This document shows, piece by piece, positions 7,473 to 16,482 of a stretch of 64,000 bases of DNA. The notes under the pieces were generated by a model that worked only from the letters and a program-made list of their open reading frames with translations, had not been told where the DNA came from and did no database searches. Within the stretch, counting starts at the first letter, position 1. Each line of letters opens with the position of its first letter. The position numbers were made by a program, and so were the translations under genes. Source of the DNA: Roseateles_E cavernae (GTDB lineage Bacteria > Pseudomonadota > Gammaproteobacteria > Burkholderiales > Burkholderiaceae_C); NCBI RefSeq assembly GCF_040187885.1, contig NZ_JBDPLH010000014.1:1-64000 (forward strand). Direction: 5' to 3'.

Positions 7473-8348
7473 TCAGATGTCCAGGCTTTGCAGATACTGG
7501 CGAAAGCCCGGGCCCAATTCCGGATGGGCCAGCGCCAGCTCGACATTGGCCTGCAGAAAGCCTTCCTTGCTGCCGCAGTCGTAGCGTTTGCCGTCATAGC
7601 GATAGGCAAACACCTTCTCGCGGCGCAGCAGGCCGGCGATGCCATCGGTCAGCTGGATCTCGCCGCCGACGCCGCGTGGCTGGTTGGCGATCTCGTGGAA
7701 CACGCCGGGCGTCAGGATGTAGCGGCCGGCCACGCCCAGGCGCGAGGGCGCGTCGGCGGGAGCGGGCTTCTCGACGATGCGGCTGACATCCATCAGCTTG
7801 TCGTTGACCTGGGTGCCGGCGACGATGCCATAGCGGCGCGTGTGTTCCTCGGGCACTTCCTGCACGGCCAGGATGGAGGCGCGCCACTCGGCATACTGCT
7901 CGACCATCTGGGCGAGCACCGGCCGACCCTGTTCCTCGCCCACCATCAGATCATCGGCCAGCAACACAGCAAAAGGCTCGTTGCCGACCAGGCGCTGTGC
8001 GCACAGCACCGCGTGGCCCAGACCCAGGGCCTGGGCCTGGCGGACATAGATGCACTCCATATCGTCGGGCTTGACGCTGCGCACCACCTCCAGAAGCTCG
8101 CGCTTACCCGCCTGTTCGAGGGCTACCTCGAGCTCGAAAGTCATGTCAAAGTGGTCTTCAATCGGGCGCTTGTGACGACCCGTGACAAAAATCATTTCCC
8201 GTACACCGGCGGCATAAGCCTCTTCAACGGCGTACTGGATGAGGGGCTTGTCCACCACCGGCAGCATTTCTTTGGGCTGCGCCTTGGTGGCGGGGAGGAA
8301 CCGCGTTCCAAGACCTGCAACCGGGAAAATCGCTTTGGTCACCATCAT
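7473..8348 (-). CDS. galU: UTP-glucose-1-phosphate uridylyltransferase
   Basis: A 291-residue nucleotidyltransferase making UDP-glucose for exopolysaccharide, LPS and trehalose synthesis. The N-terminal signature AIFPVAGLGTRFLPATKAQP is present, with PKEMLPVVDKPLIQYAVEEA following, and FAVLLADDLM is the metal/UDP site. The start is set at the ATG at 8348 (MMVTK), which has GGAG nine bases upstream on the minus strand; an in-frame extension to 8387 lacks homology. It is convergent with the tusA-like gene and divergent from the 2-hydroxyacid dehydrogenase gene. Confidence 0.95.
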   Translation of the reverse strand: MMVTKAIFPVAGLGTRFLPATKAQPKEMLPVVDKPLIQYAVEEAYAAGVREMIFVTGRHKRPIEDHFDMTFELEVALEQAGKRELLEVVRSVKPDDMECIYVRQAQALGLGHAVLCAQRLVGNEPFAVLLADDLMVGEEQGRPVLAQMVEQYAEWRASILAVQEVPEEHTRRYGIVAGTQVNDKLMDVSRIVEKPAPADAPSRLGVAGRYILTPGVFHEIANQPRGVGGEIQLTDGIAGLLRREKVFAYRYDGKRYDCGSKEGFLQANVELALAHPELGPGFRQYLQSLDI

Positions 8349-8431
8349 TTCCGTACACTCTCCTATTGCTGGCGCGCATTGTGGCATGGGGCCTGGGTGT
8401 CAAATTTGGGATTGCAAGGGCCGCTAGTGTC

Positions 8432-9409
8432 ATGAGTCTGCTGATCGTTGAGCCGCTGGAAGCCGAGGTCATGCAATGGCTGGCGGAGCGCCACGCCGTG
8501 ATCTACGCGCCCGAGCTCGCGGCCGACATGCCGGGGCTGCGTGCCGCCCTGCACCAGGTGCAGGGGCTGGTGCTGCCGCCCCATGTGCCGCTGGATATCG
8601 CCTTGCTGCGCGCCGCGCCCAAGCTGCGCGTGGTCGGACGCATGAGCGCCGGGCTGGAAAATCTGGATACCGAGGCCTGCCGCAGCGCTGGCATCGAGGT
8701 GGTGCGCAGCATCACCGCGACCGCCAGCGCCGAGGCCGAGTTCGTCGTCGGCGCCTTGCTGGCCCTCTTGCGCCGGGTGCCGGTGCAGGCCAGCGACGGC
8801 ATGCTGGTCGGCCGCGAGCTGGGTTGCGCCACGGTCGGCCTGATCGGCATGAGCCCGGCCACGCGCATGCTGGCCCAGCTGCTGCCGGCCTTCGGCACGC
8901 GGGTGATCGGCTACGACCCCAGCCTGCACCAGAGCGAGCCGCTATGGGCGCAATGGGGTATCGAGCCGCTGCCGCTGCGCGAGCTGATGGAGCGCAGCGA
9001 CGCGGTCAGCGTGCAGCTGGCCTATTACCTGCGCTACCGCGGCCTGATCGGCGAGCGGGTACTGGGTTTTGCCAAGCCCGGCCAGGTGCTGGTCAGCCTG
9101 GCCCACTCGGGCATCTTCGACGAGCAGGCGCTGGCCCAGGCCATGGGCAGCGGCCGCATCCTGGCGGCCTGGTTCGACAGTATGGAGCCCGGCGTGCTGG
9201 AGCCGGGCCGGCCCCTGCATGGCCTGCCGAGCCTGCAGGTGACGCCGCGCCTGGCCAGCACGACGCGCGAGTCGCGCGTGCGCGCCGCCTGGGGGGTGGC
9301 ACGCCGCATGGACGAGATGCTGGCCGTGCCGCCGCAAGCGACGGCGGAGTTCCGGCCTACTTACCCAGCCGATCTGCCTGAGCCCGAAGCCGCGCCACGG
9401 TGGCGGTAA
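8432..9409 (+). CDS. D-isomer specific 2-hydroxyacid dehydrogenase family protein
   Basis: A 325-residue NAD-dependent dehydrogenase-like protein. An N-terminal catalytic half (LRVVGRMSAGLENLD, with the Arg region that binds the carboxylate) is followed by a Rossmann-like segment (GCATVGLIGMSPATRMLAQL). The classical GxGxxG is altered to GLIGMS. The usual catalytic Arg-Glu-His set is not clean: the 'RG..v' Arg region reads LVSLAHSGIFDE, and the late His is hard to place. It may therefore be a divergent or reduced-activity member. I start at the ATG at 8432 (MSLLIVEPLE). Its 3' end overlaps the 3' end of valS by 53 bases in the convergent arrangement. Substrate unknown. Confidence 0.75.
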   Translation: MSLLIVEPLEAEVMQWLAERHAVIYAPELAADMPGLRAALHQVQGLVLPPHVPLDIALLRAAPKLRVVGRMSAGLENLDTEACRSAGIEVVRSITATASAEAEFVVGALLALLRRVPVQASDGMLVGRELGCATVGLIGMSPATRMLAQLLPAFGTRVIGYDPSLHQSEPLWAQWGIEPLPLRELMERSDAVSVQLAYYLRYRGLIGERVLGFAKPGQVLVSLAHSGIFDEQALAQAMGSGRILAAWFDSMEPGVLEPGRPLHGLPSLQVTPRLASTTRESRVRAAWGVARRMDEMLAVPPQATAEFRPTYPADLPEPEAAPRWR

Positions 9410-12167
9410 ATTCGGCGATGCGCTGACGCTCCTGCTCGACCACCGAAGCCGGTGCCCGTGCGACAAAGCTCTCGTTGCCCAGCTTGGCCTGGGCCTTGAC
9501 GATCTCACCGTCCAGGCGGGCGATCTCCTTGGCCAGACGGGCGCGTTCGGCCTCGACATCGATCTCCACATGCAGGGCCAGGCGCGCCTCGCCATGCACC
9601 AGCACCGGTGAGTTCTGGCTGGCGGCGGCGAAGGCGGCCTCGTCCGCGACGATGCGCACCTCGCTGAACTTGGCCAGCACCTTCAGGAAGGGGGCGGCCT
9701 CGGCGATGAAGCCGGTGTCGCCACCAACCAGCAGGGGCACGCGCTCACCCGACAGATTCATCTCGCTGCGCAGGCTGCGGCAGGTGCCGACCACGGCCTT
9801 GAGCTTGTCGACCCAGGCGATGGCCACAGCATCGATGCGCTCGGGCTGGGCCACCGGGTAGGCGGCGGTGACCAGATAGTCGCTGGACTTGCGGCCGGCG
9901 ATCGGTGCCACCGTCTGCCACAGCTCCTCGGTGATGAAGGGCGTGATCGGGTGCAGCAGGCGCAGGATGGTCTCGAGCGTGCGGATCAGGGTGCGGCGGG
10001 TGGCGCGCTGCTGGCTCTCGTCGCCACGGTCCTTGGCCTCCTGGATCTGCACCTTGGCGATCTCCAGATACCAGTCGCAGTACTCGTCCCAGACAAAGGA
10101 ATAGATCGCGTTGGCGACGTTGTCGAGGCGGTACTCGGCAAAGCCCTGGGCCACGGCGGCCTCGACCTTCTGCAGCTCGCTGCTGATCCAGCGGTCGGCC
10201 TGGCTGAAGCTCATATAGCCGGGCGGGCACTGACCCTTCTCATGCGCGAGGCCGCAGTCCTGGCCTTCGCAGTTCATCAGCACGAAGCGGGTCGCATTCC
10301 ACAGCTTGTTGCAGAAATTGCGGTAGCCCTCACAGCGCTTGCTGTCGAAGTTGACGCTGCGCCCCAGCGTGGCCATCGCCGCGAAGGTGAAGCGCAGCGC
10401 GTCGGCACCGTAGCCGGGGATGCCCTCGGGGAATTCCTTCTCGGTGGCCTTGCGCACCTTGGGCGCGTTCTCGGGCTTGCGCAGGCCCTGGCTGCGCTTG
10501 TCCAGCAGCGGGGCCAGTGCGATGCCGTCGATCAGGTCGACCGGATCCAGCACATTGCCTTCCGATTTGCTCATCTTCTTGCCCTGCGCATCGAGCACCA
10601 GGCCGTGGATGTAGACATGCTTGAACGGCACCTTGCCGGTGAAGTGCTTGGTCATCATGATCATCCGGGCGACCCAGAAGAAGATGATGTCGTAGCCGGT
10701 CACCAGCACGCTGCTGGGCAGGAACAGGTCCTGCTCCTGCGCGTTCAGCGTCGAGAAGGGCACCAGCGCGGACGAGTACCAGGTGTCCAGCACATCCTCA
10801 TCGCGCTTGAGCGCGCCGGCGTAGCCGGCGGCCGTGGCCTTGGCGCGGGCCTCGTCCTCGCTGCGGGCGACGAAGATGCGGCCGTCGTCGGCATACCAGG
10901 CCGGAATCTGGTGGCCCCACCAGAGCTGGCGCGAGATGCACCAGTCCTGGATATTCTTCATCCACTGGTTGTAGGTGTTGACCCAGTTCTCGGGCACGAA
11001 CTTGACCTCGCCCGAGGACACCGCCTCGATGGCCTGCTCGGCAATGCTCTTGCCGCCGGCGCCGGGCTTGCTCATCGCGACGAACCACTGGTCGGTCAGC
11101 ATCGGCTCGATCACCTGGCCGGTGCGGGCGCAGCGCGGCACCATCAGCTTGTGCTTCTTGACCTCGACCAGCAGGCCTTCGGCCTCCAGCTGCGCGACGA
11201 TCTTCTTGCGCGCGACAAAGCGGTCCAGGCCGCGATAGGCTTCGGGCGCCGTATCGTTCACGGTGGCCTGCAGCGTGAAGATGGTCAGCATCTCCAGCTG
11301 GTGGCGCAGGCCGACCTGGTAGTCGTTGGTGTCGTGCGCCGGCGTGACCTTGACCACGCCGGTGCCGAAGGCCTTGTCCACATAGTCGTCGGCGATCACC
11401 GGCACCAGGCGGCCGGTGATGGGCAGGCGCACCTGGCGGCCGATCAGATGGGTGTAGCGCTCGTCCTCGGGGTGCACCATCACGGCGGTGTCGCCCAGCA
11501 TGGTTTCCGGCCGCGTGGTGGCCACCACCAGGCTCTCGTCGCTGCCCTCGATGGGGTAGCGGATATGCCAGAGCGAACCGTCCTCCTCCTCGCTCTCGAC
11601 CTCCAGATCGGAGACGGCCGACTGCAGCACCGGATCCCAGCTGACCAGGCGCTTGCCGCGGTAGATCAGGCCTTCCTCGTGCAGGCGCACAAAGGTGTCG
11701 GTCACGACCTCGGAGAGCTTCTCGTCCATCGTGAAGTACTCGTGGGCCCAGGACACCGAGTCGCCCATGCGGCGCATCTGGCGCGTGATGGTGTCGCCCG
11801 ATTCCTGCTTCCACTCCCAGACCTTGGCGACGAAGTTCTTGCGGCCCAGGTCATGGCGGCTCTGACCGCTGGCCTGCAGCTGGCGCTCGACGACGATCTG
11901 CGTCGCGATGCCAGCATGGTCGGTGCCGGGCACCCACAGCGTGTTGTGGCCCAGCATGCGGTGGTAGCGCGTCAACGAGTCCATGATGGTCTGGTTGAAG
12001 GCGTGGCCCATGTGCAGGGTGCCGGTCACATTGGGGGGGGGCAGCTGGATGCTGAAGGACTGGCGGCTCGAGTCCAGGGTCGGGGCATACAAGCCCTGGC
12101 CTTCCCACAGGGGACCCCAATGGGCTTCAAGAGCGGCGGGTTCGAAAGACTTGGCGAGTTCGGTCAT
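9357..12167 (-). CDS. valS: Valyl-tRNA synthetase
   Basis: A 936-residue class I aminoacyl-tRNA synthetase (E. coli ValS is 951). The HIGH-type motif is HMGH at 52-55 in PPPNVTGTLHMGHAF, and the KMSKS loop is GKKMSKSEGN near residue 530. The editing domain lies between them. The C-terminal coiled coil (VEAERARLAKEIARLDGEI) binds tRNA-Val. I chose MTELAKSFEPAALE at 12167; an in-frame extension to 12200 is possible. The three consecutive prolines before the HIGH motif are encoded by a run of nine identical bases (12033-12041), a potential replication or sequencing slippage site. The 3' end overlaps the convergent dehydrogenase. Confidence 0.97.
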   Translation of the reverse strand: MTELAKSFEPAALEAHWGPLWEGQGLYAPTLDSSRQSFSIQLPPPNVTGTLHMGHAFNQTIMDSLTRYHRMLGHNTLWVPGTDHAGIATQIVVERQLQASGQSRHDLGRKNFVAKVWEWKQESGDTITRQMRRMGDSVSWAHEYFTMDEKLSEVVTDTFVRLHEEGLIYRGKRLVSWDPVLQSAVSDLEVESEEEDGSLWHIRYPIEGSDESLVVATTRPETMLGDTAVMVHPEDERYTHLIGRQVRLPITGRLVPVIADDYVDKAFGTGVVKVTPAHDTNDYQVGLRHQLEMLTIFTLQATVNDTAPEAYRGLDRFVARKKIVAQLEAEGLLVEVKKHKLMVPRCARTGQVIEPMLTDQWFVAMSKPGAGGKSIAEQAIEAVSSGEVKFVPENWVNTYNQWMKNIQDWCISRQLWWGHQIPAWYADDGRIFVARSEDEARAKATAAGYAGALKRDEDVLDTWYSSALVPFSTLNAQEQDLFLPSSVLVTGYDIIFFWVARMIMMTKHFTGKVPFKHVYIHGLVLDAQGKKMSKSEGNVLDPVDLIDGIALAPLLDKRSQGLRKPENAPKVRKATEKEFPEGIPGYGADALRFTFAAMATLGRSVNFDSKRCEGYRNFCNKLWNATRFVLMNCEGQDCGLAHEKGQCPPGYMSFSQADRWISSELQKVEAAVAQGFAEYRLDNVANAIYSFVWDEYCDWYLEIAKVQIQEAKDRGDESQQRATRRTLIRTLETILRLLHPITPFITEELWQTVAPIAGRKSSDYLVTAAYPVAQPERIDAVAIAWVDKLKAVVGTCRSLRSEMNLSGERVPLLVGGDTGFIAEAAPFLKVLAKFSEVRIVADEAAFAAASQNSPVLVHGEARLALHVEIDVEAERARLAKEIARLDGEIVKAQAKLGNESFVARAPASVVEQERQRIAEFTATVARLRAQADRLGK

Positions 12168-12334
12168 GAGGGCGGCGCCCGCCATGGTCCTGGCCGGCAC
12201 TGTGTTCTAAGGGGATGGGCCGCATTGTAGGTGGGCCGTCGATACAAAACGAAACCCAGCGATACCGCGCTGACAAGACCGCGACGCTCCGCAGGCCCAG
12301 CATCAGCACATCCTCAACCACCATGGAGAAGCCC

Positions 12335-12802
12335 ATGAAGTTCTTTCAGAAACGCAGTCTCAAACGCGCGCTGCTGGCGCTGGCCGGTGTCGGCGTCCTG
12401 GGCTTTGGCGCGGCCGCCTGCAGCCACCATCGTGGCCATGACTTCAGCGACAGCGATCGCGCCGAGATGCGGGAGCGCCTGCTGTCGCGCGCCAGCAGCA
12501 AGCTCGATCTGGATGCCGCGCAGCGCCAGCGCCTGGATGCCTTGCTGGCCCAGCTGTCGGCCCAGCGTCAGGCCTTGGTCGGCCCGGCCGGCTCGCCGCG
12601 CCAGCAACTGCAGGCCCTGATGACCGGCCCAACCTTCGACCAGACGGCGGCCCGCCAACTGGTCGACAGCAAGACCGAGTTGCTGCGCCAGCAGAGCCCG
12701 GAATTGATCGCGGCGCTGGCCGCCTTCTACGACGGCCTGCGGCCCGAGCAGCAGGCCCAGCTGCGCGAGTTGATGAACCAGCGCCGCGGCTGGCGCGGCT
12801 GA
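12335..12802 (+). CDS. Spy/CpxP-like periplasmic lipoprotein
   Basis: A 155-residue exported protein. The N-terminus has a basic stretch, a hydrophobic core (ALLALAGVGVLGFGA) and a lipobox-like AAAC, then a histidine-rich start of the mature protein (CSHHRGH). The rest is helical and rich in Gln, Arg and Leu, with 'L.L...Q...LDALLAQL' and 'LRPEQQAQLRELM' resembling the LTxxQ motifs of Spy/CpxP chaperones. I prefer the ATG at 12335 because GGAGAA lies six bases upstream; the ATG at 12323 has no ribosome-binding site. A methyltransferase, an OmpR-type regulator and a kinase follow on the same strand, as in Cpx-like envelope-stress loci where the lipoprotein restrains the kinase. That role is inference. 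Confidence 0.7.
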   Translation: MKFFQKRSLKRALLALAGVGVLGFGAAACSHHRGHDFSDSDRAEMRERLLSRASSKLDLDAAQRQRLDALLAQLSAQRQALVGPAGSPRQQLQALMTGPTFDQTAARQLVDSKTELLRQQSPELIAALAAFYDGLRPEQQAQLRELMNQRRGWRG

Positions 12803-12814
12803 GCGGGGGCGGCA

Positions 12815-13417
12815 ATGAACTGGCAACCCTGGTATTTCGAGCTCCTGTACCGCTACAGCCGGCCCGACTGGCTCACCGACGAGGTGCAGCCGGAGCTGGA
12901 GGAGGCGGTCTGGGAGGGTGCGGTGCGCGGCCCGGCCGTGCTCGATGTCGGTTGCGGAGCGGGTGACAACAGCCTGTTCCTGGCCGAGCGCGGTTTCTCG
13001 GTCACGGCCATCGATGTGTCACCGGCCGCGATTGCGATGGCCCGGGCCAAGGCGCGCCGGGCCGGCCTCGATGTGCGCTTCATGGTGCTGGATGCGACCC
13101 GCCTCGGCGAGCTCGGCCAGCGCTTCGACACCGTGATCGATTTCGGCCTCTTCCACCACCTGGCCGAGGCCCAGCGTCGGCGCTATGTGGCGGCGCTGCA
13201 GCAGGTCTGTCATGCGCGCAGCCGCCTGCTGCTGCAATGCCAGGGCGGGCGGCCCAGCCGGCTGGGACCGCGCTTCATCGGCCCCGAGGATTTGCAGCAG
13301 GCCTTCGGCCACGACTGGCAGGTCGACTGGGTGCGTGCCTCGGCGGTGGCGACGCGCAGCGCCCCGCGCATCCCGGCCTGGCTGGCGGTGCTGCGGCCCC
13401 AGGCCGCACTGGTATGA
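12815..13417 (+). CDS. Class I SAM-dependent methyltransferase
   Basis: A 200-residue methyltransferase. Motif I is VLDVGCGAGDN at 42-52. It is followed by VTAIDVSPAAIAMAR (acidic ribose-binding residue) and by DTVIDFGLFHHLAEA in the position of motif IV. The compact size and short N-terminal helical cap suggest a small-molecule methyltransferase of the UbiE/TPMT kind, but no substrate is indicated. It begins 12 bases after the Spy-like gene and ends 36 bases before the response regulator, so the four genes are probably one transcript. Confidence 0.8.
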   Translation: MNWQPWYFELLYRYSRPDWLTDEVQPELEEAVWEGAVRGPAVLDVGCGAGDNSLFLAERGFSVTAIDVSPAAIAMARAKARRAGLDVRFMVLDATRLGELGQRFDTVIDFGLFHHLAEAQRRRYVAALQQVCHARSRLLLQCQGGRPSRLGPRFIGPEDLQQAFGHDWQVDWVRASAVATRSAPRIPAWLAVLRPQAALV

Positions 13418-13453
13418 AAGGGCACAAATGACCGGGCACAATCGGCCGCCACC

Positions 13454-14137
13454 ATGCCCCATCTGCTGCTGATCGATGACGACGAGGCGCTGGCCGCGCC
13501 GCTGGCGCAATACCTGGCCCGCTTCGACTTCACGCTGGAGGCCGCCACCAGCCCCAGTGTGGCGCTGCGACGCCTGGCCGAGGCGCGTTTCGACGCGCTG
13601 ATCCTCGACGGCATGCTGCCCGAGATGGATGGTTTCGAGCTGTGCCGACGCCTGCGCAGCGGCGGCCAGGCCTGGCAGGACATCCCGATCCTGATGCTGA
13701 CCGCGCGGGGCGACCTGAGCGACCGGGTGGTCGGCCTGGAGTTGGGGGCCGACGACTATCTGCCCAAGCCTTTCGAGCCGCGCGAGCTGGCGGCGCGGCT
13801 GCAGACGATTCTGCGGCGCAGCCGGCCGGCGGCGAGCGGCCCGCTCTTGAGCTTCGAGGGCCTGCAGATTGACGCGCTGCGCCGCGAGGTGCGTCGCCAA
13901 GGCCAGTTGCTGGAGCTGACGGGTACCGAGTTCGAGCTCTTGCTGCTGCTGGCGCGCGAGCCCGGCCGCGTCTTCGGCCGCGACGAGATCCTCAACAAGC
14001 TGCGTGGCCAGGACGCCGAGCTCTACACCCGCGCGGTCGACATCCTGGTGAGCCGGCTGCGTCGCAAGCTCGAGCCGCTGGACGCCGTCAAGACGCTGCG
14101 CAATATGGGTTACAGCTTCGCGCTGGCCGCCGCATGA
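13454..14137 (+). CDS. OmpR-family response regulator
   Basis: A 227-residue two-component regulator. The receiver domain has the acidic pocket LLIDDDE (D8-D10), phosphoacceptor D52 (ILDGMLPEMDGFE), T83 (MLTARG) and K105 (YLPKPFEP). The C-terminal winged helix (ELTGTEFELLLLLAREPGRV, then DILVSRLRRKLEP) is of OmpR/CpxR type. It overlaps the kinase start as ATGA. With the upstream Spy-like lipoprotein, the locus resembles a Cpx-type envelope sensor, though the regulator could equally be RstA-like. Confidence 0.92.
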   Translation: MPHLLLIDDDEALAAPLAQYLARFDFTLEAATSPSVALRRLAEARFDALILDGMLPEMDGFELCRRLRSGGQAWQDIPILMLTARGDLSDRVVGLELGADDYLPKPFEPRELAARLQTILRRSRPAASGPLLSFEGLQIDALRREVRRQGQLLELTGTEFELLLLLAREPGRVFGRDEILNKLRGQDAELYTRAVDILVSRLRRKLEPLDAVKTLRNMGYSFALAAA

Positions 14138-15450
14138 GGGGGCTGGGCCGGCGCCTGAAGCGCGCTCACGACTGGAAGCGGCGCGCCGCCCATTCGCTGG
14201 GCGCGCGCCTGGTGATGGTGTTCGTGCTGCTGGCCCTGGCCAGCGCCTTTGTCGTCTTCGGCGGGGTGCGGGCGATGCTGGGGCAGGGCTGGGAGGGCTG
14301 GCTGCAGCCGCTGACGGCCGACTATGTCGACCGGCTTGCGGCCGAGCTGGGCAGCCCGCCCTCGATAGCGCGGGCCCGCGCGCTGACCCAGCGCCTGCCG
14401 ATCAGCATCGCGATCCGCGGCCCGCAGCTGAACTGGAGCTCGAACCAGGAACTCGGTGCTGCCGAGCCGGGTTTCGATCCCTGGCGCTCGCGGCCGGCCG
14501 CGATCTCGAAGCTGTTCACCCGCCACAGTGCCGACGGCCACGAGATCCGCATGGGTCTGGCGCCCAGTGCCCTGCTGAAGCATCCGGACCGCAAGGGCTG
14601 GTGGATGCTGGGCGCGCTGCTGCTGATGGTGGCGCTGGCCTATGCGGTGGTGCGCCGGCTGCTGCGGCCCCTGCAGGCAATCGGCGCCGGTGCCGAGGCC
14701 TTCGGCCGCGGTGAGTTCGAGCATCGCATCGCGGTGCGGCGCGAGGACGAGCTGGGCGATCTGGCGCGGCGTTTCAACACCATGGCCGGCCAGATCCAGC
14801 AGATGCTGGACGGCAAGCGGGCGCTGTTCCTGGCCATCAGCCACGAGCTGCGCAGCCCGCTGACGCGGGCTCGGCTGAATGCCGAGCTGATCGAGGAGGG
14901 GCCTGCGCGCGGCGCGCTGCTGCAGGACCTGGCCCTGATGCGCGATCTGATCACCGACCTGCTGGAGGCCGAGCGCCTGGGCTCCGGCCACCAGGCGCTG
15001 CAGCGCGAGCCCTGCGAACTCAATGGTCTGGTGCGGGAGCTGGTGGCCAGCCGTTTTGCCGGCGCTGCGCTGCGCCTGGAGCTGGACGAGGCGCTGCCGA
15101 CGCTGCCGCTGGACCGGCTGCGGATGCAGCTGCTGCTGCGCAATCTGCTCGACAACGCGCTGCGCTACAGCGAGGCGGGCGATGAGGGCCAGGTCTTGCT
15201 GCGGACGCGGCGGTTCGGGGGTGGGGTGGAGCTGCTGGTGCGCGACCAGGGGCCCGGTGTGACCGAGGCTGAGCTGGCCCAGTTAGGCCAGCCCTTCTAC
15301 CGCCCCGATGCGGCCCGCACCCGCGCCAGCGGCGGGGTTGGCCTCGGCCTGAGCCTGTGCAAGCTGATCGCCCAGGCCCATGGCGCGCCACTGACGCTGC
15401 GCAATGCCAGGCCGGGCCTGGAGGCCAGCCTGGTCTTGCCGCTTACATGA
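14134..15450 (+). CDS. Sensor histidine kinase with HAMP domain (CpxA/RstB-like)
   Basis: A 438-residue membrane kinase. It has transmembrane helices at about 25-45 and 155-175 flanking a periplasmic domain of roughly 110 residues, a HAMP linker at 175-225, then the H-box LAISHELRSPLTRARL with H237. The N-box (NLLDNALRYSE), the G1 box (DQGPGV) and G2 (GVGLGLSLCK) complete the ATPase. It is coupled to its regulator by a 4-base overlap. The stop codon is unusual: it lies inside a stretch that duplicates the last codons of the convergent guaC gene, so the C-terminal residues (LPLT) appear to run into acquired sequence. Confidence 0.92.
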   Translation: MRGLGRRLKRAHDWKRRAAHSLGARLVMVFVLLALASAFVVFGGVRAMLGQGWEGWLQPLTADYVDRLAAELGSPPSIARARALTQRLPISIAIRGPQLNWSSNQELGAAEPGFDPWRSRPAAISKLFTRHSADGHEIRMGLAPSALLKHPDRKGWWMLGALLLMVALAYAVVRRLLRPLQAIGAGAEAFGRGEFEHRIAVRREDELGDLARRFNTMAGQIQQMLDGKRALFLAISHELRSPLTRARLNAELIEEGPARGALLQDLALMRDLITDLLEAERLGSGHQALQREPCELNGLVRELVASRFAGAALRLELDEALPTLPLDRLRMQLLLRNLLDNALRYSEAGDEGQVLLRTRRFGGGVELLVRDQGPGVTEAELAQLGQPFYRPDAARTRASGGVGLGLSLCKLIAQAHGAPLTLRNARPGLEASLVLPLT

Positions 15451-15535
15451 ACAGGTGCTCGCCGGCGTTCTGGCTGCGCCGAAACGCCAGGGCGAGGCCA
15501 GCCATTACATGAACAGGTGTTCACCGGCGTTTTCT
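15421..15535. repeat. Imperfect direct duplication of the guaC 3' end
   Basis: Two related tracts occur 62-73 bases apart. GAGGCCAGCC is at 15421-15430 and again at 15494-15503. The segment starting TTACATGAACAGGTG is at 15443 and again at 15505, each running about 28-30 bases, with a few substitutions and a two-base length difference. On the minus strand both encode NAGEHLFM and stop, the end of GuaC. The right-hand copy is the live guaC end; the left-hand copy overlaps the kinase stop codon. Confidence 0.85.
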
Positions 15536-16482
15536 CCGCCGAGCACCACGTAGTTCACCTTGCGCAGATCGGCCAGGGTCTTGCCGCCGGAGTAGGACAC
15601 CGAGCTCTGCACGTCTTCCAGCATCTCGCGCACCGTGTCGGCCAGCTTGCCCTTGACTGGCTCGAGGATGCGCTTGCCCTCGACATGCTTGTACTCGCCC
15701 TTGTTGAAGTCCGAGGCCGAGCCGTAGTACTCCTTGTAGAGCTTGCCGTCGACCTCGACCGTGTTGCCGGGCGACTCCTCGTGGCCGGCGAACAGCGAAC
15801 CTATCATCACCATCGAGGCGCCGAAGCGCACGCTCTTGGCGATGTCGCCATGGTGGCGGATGCCGCCGTCGGCGACGATGGGTTTGGTCGCGACGCGGGC
15901 GCACCACTTCAGGGCCGAGAGCTGCCAGCCGCCGGTGCCGAAGCCGGTCTTCAGCCGCGTGATGCAGACCTTGCCGGGGCCAATGCCGACCTTGGTGGCA
16001 TCGGCGCCCCAGTTCTCCAGATCGATCACGCCCTCGGGCGTGCCGACATTGCCGGCGATCACAAAAGCGCTGGGCAGCTTCTGCTTGATATAGGCAATCA
16101 TGCGCTGCACGCTGTCGGCGTGGCCGTGGGCGATGTCTATCGTGATGTAGTCGGCACCGACGCCCTCGGCCGCCAGGCGGTCGATCACCGCATAGTCGGC
16201 CGGTTTGACGCCCGAGCTGAGCGAGACGAACAGGCCCTTGTCGCGCATGCGCTTGGCGTACTCGATATTGTCGAGATCGAAGCGGTGCATCACATAGAAG
16301 TAGCCGTTGGCGGCCAGCCATTCGGTGATGGTCTCGTCCACCACCGTCTTCATATTGGCCGGCACCACCGGCAGCTTGAAGCGGCGCGGGCCGAATTCCA
16401 CCGAGGTGTCGCATTCGCTGCGGCTTTCCACGCGGCATTTGCGCGGCAGCAGCAGGATGTTGTCGTAGTCAAAGATTTCCAT
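15505..16482 (-). CDS. guaC: GMP reductase
   Basis: A 325-residue TIM-barrel enzyme that converts GMP to IMP with NADPH for purine salvage. The active-site cysteine is C173 in GIGPGKVCITRLKTGFGTGG, followed by the flap WQLSALKWCARV and the phosphate site VADGGIRHHGDIAKSVRFGA. It lacks the CBS domains of IMP dehydrogenase. The length (325) fits the shorter GuaC form known from Gram-positive bacteria rather than the 347-residue E. coli enzyme. The start is MEIFDYDNILLLP at 16482; the frame continues upstream without homology. The final eight codons are duplicated just downstream, beside the convergent kinase gene. Confidence 0.93.
   Translation of the reverse strand: MEIFDYDNILLLPRKCRVESRSECDTSVEFGPRRFKLPVVPANMKTVVDETITEWLAANGYFYVMHRFDLDNIEYAKRMRDKGLFVSLSSGVKPADYAVIDRLAAEGVGADYITIDIAHGHADSVQRMIAYIKQKLPSAFVIAGNVGTPEGVIDLENWGADATKVGIGPGKVCITRLKTGFGTGGWQLSALKWCARVATKPIVADGGIRHHGDIAKSVRFGASMVMIGSLFAGHEESPGNTVEVDGKLYKEYYGSASDFNKGEYKHVEGKRILEPVKGKLADTVREMLEDVQSSVSYSGGKTLADLRKVNYVVLGGENAGEHLFM

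Noticed and set aside
9951..12230. A 759-codon open frame on the plus strand
   Set aside because: It is antisense to valS and has only low-complexity His/Arg/Gly-rich sequence.
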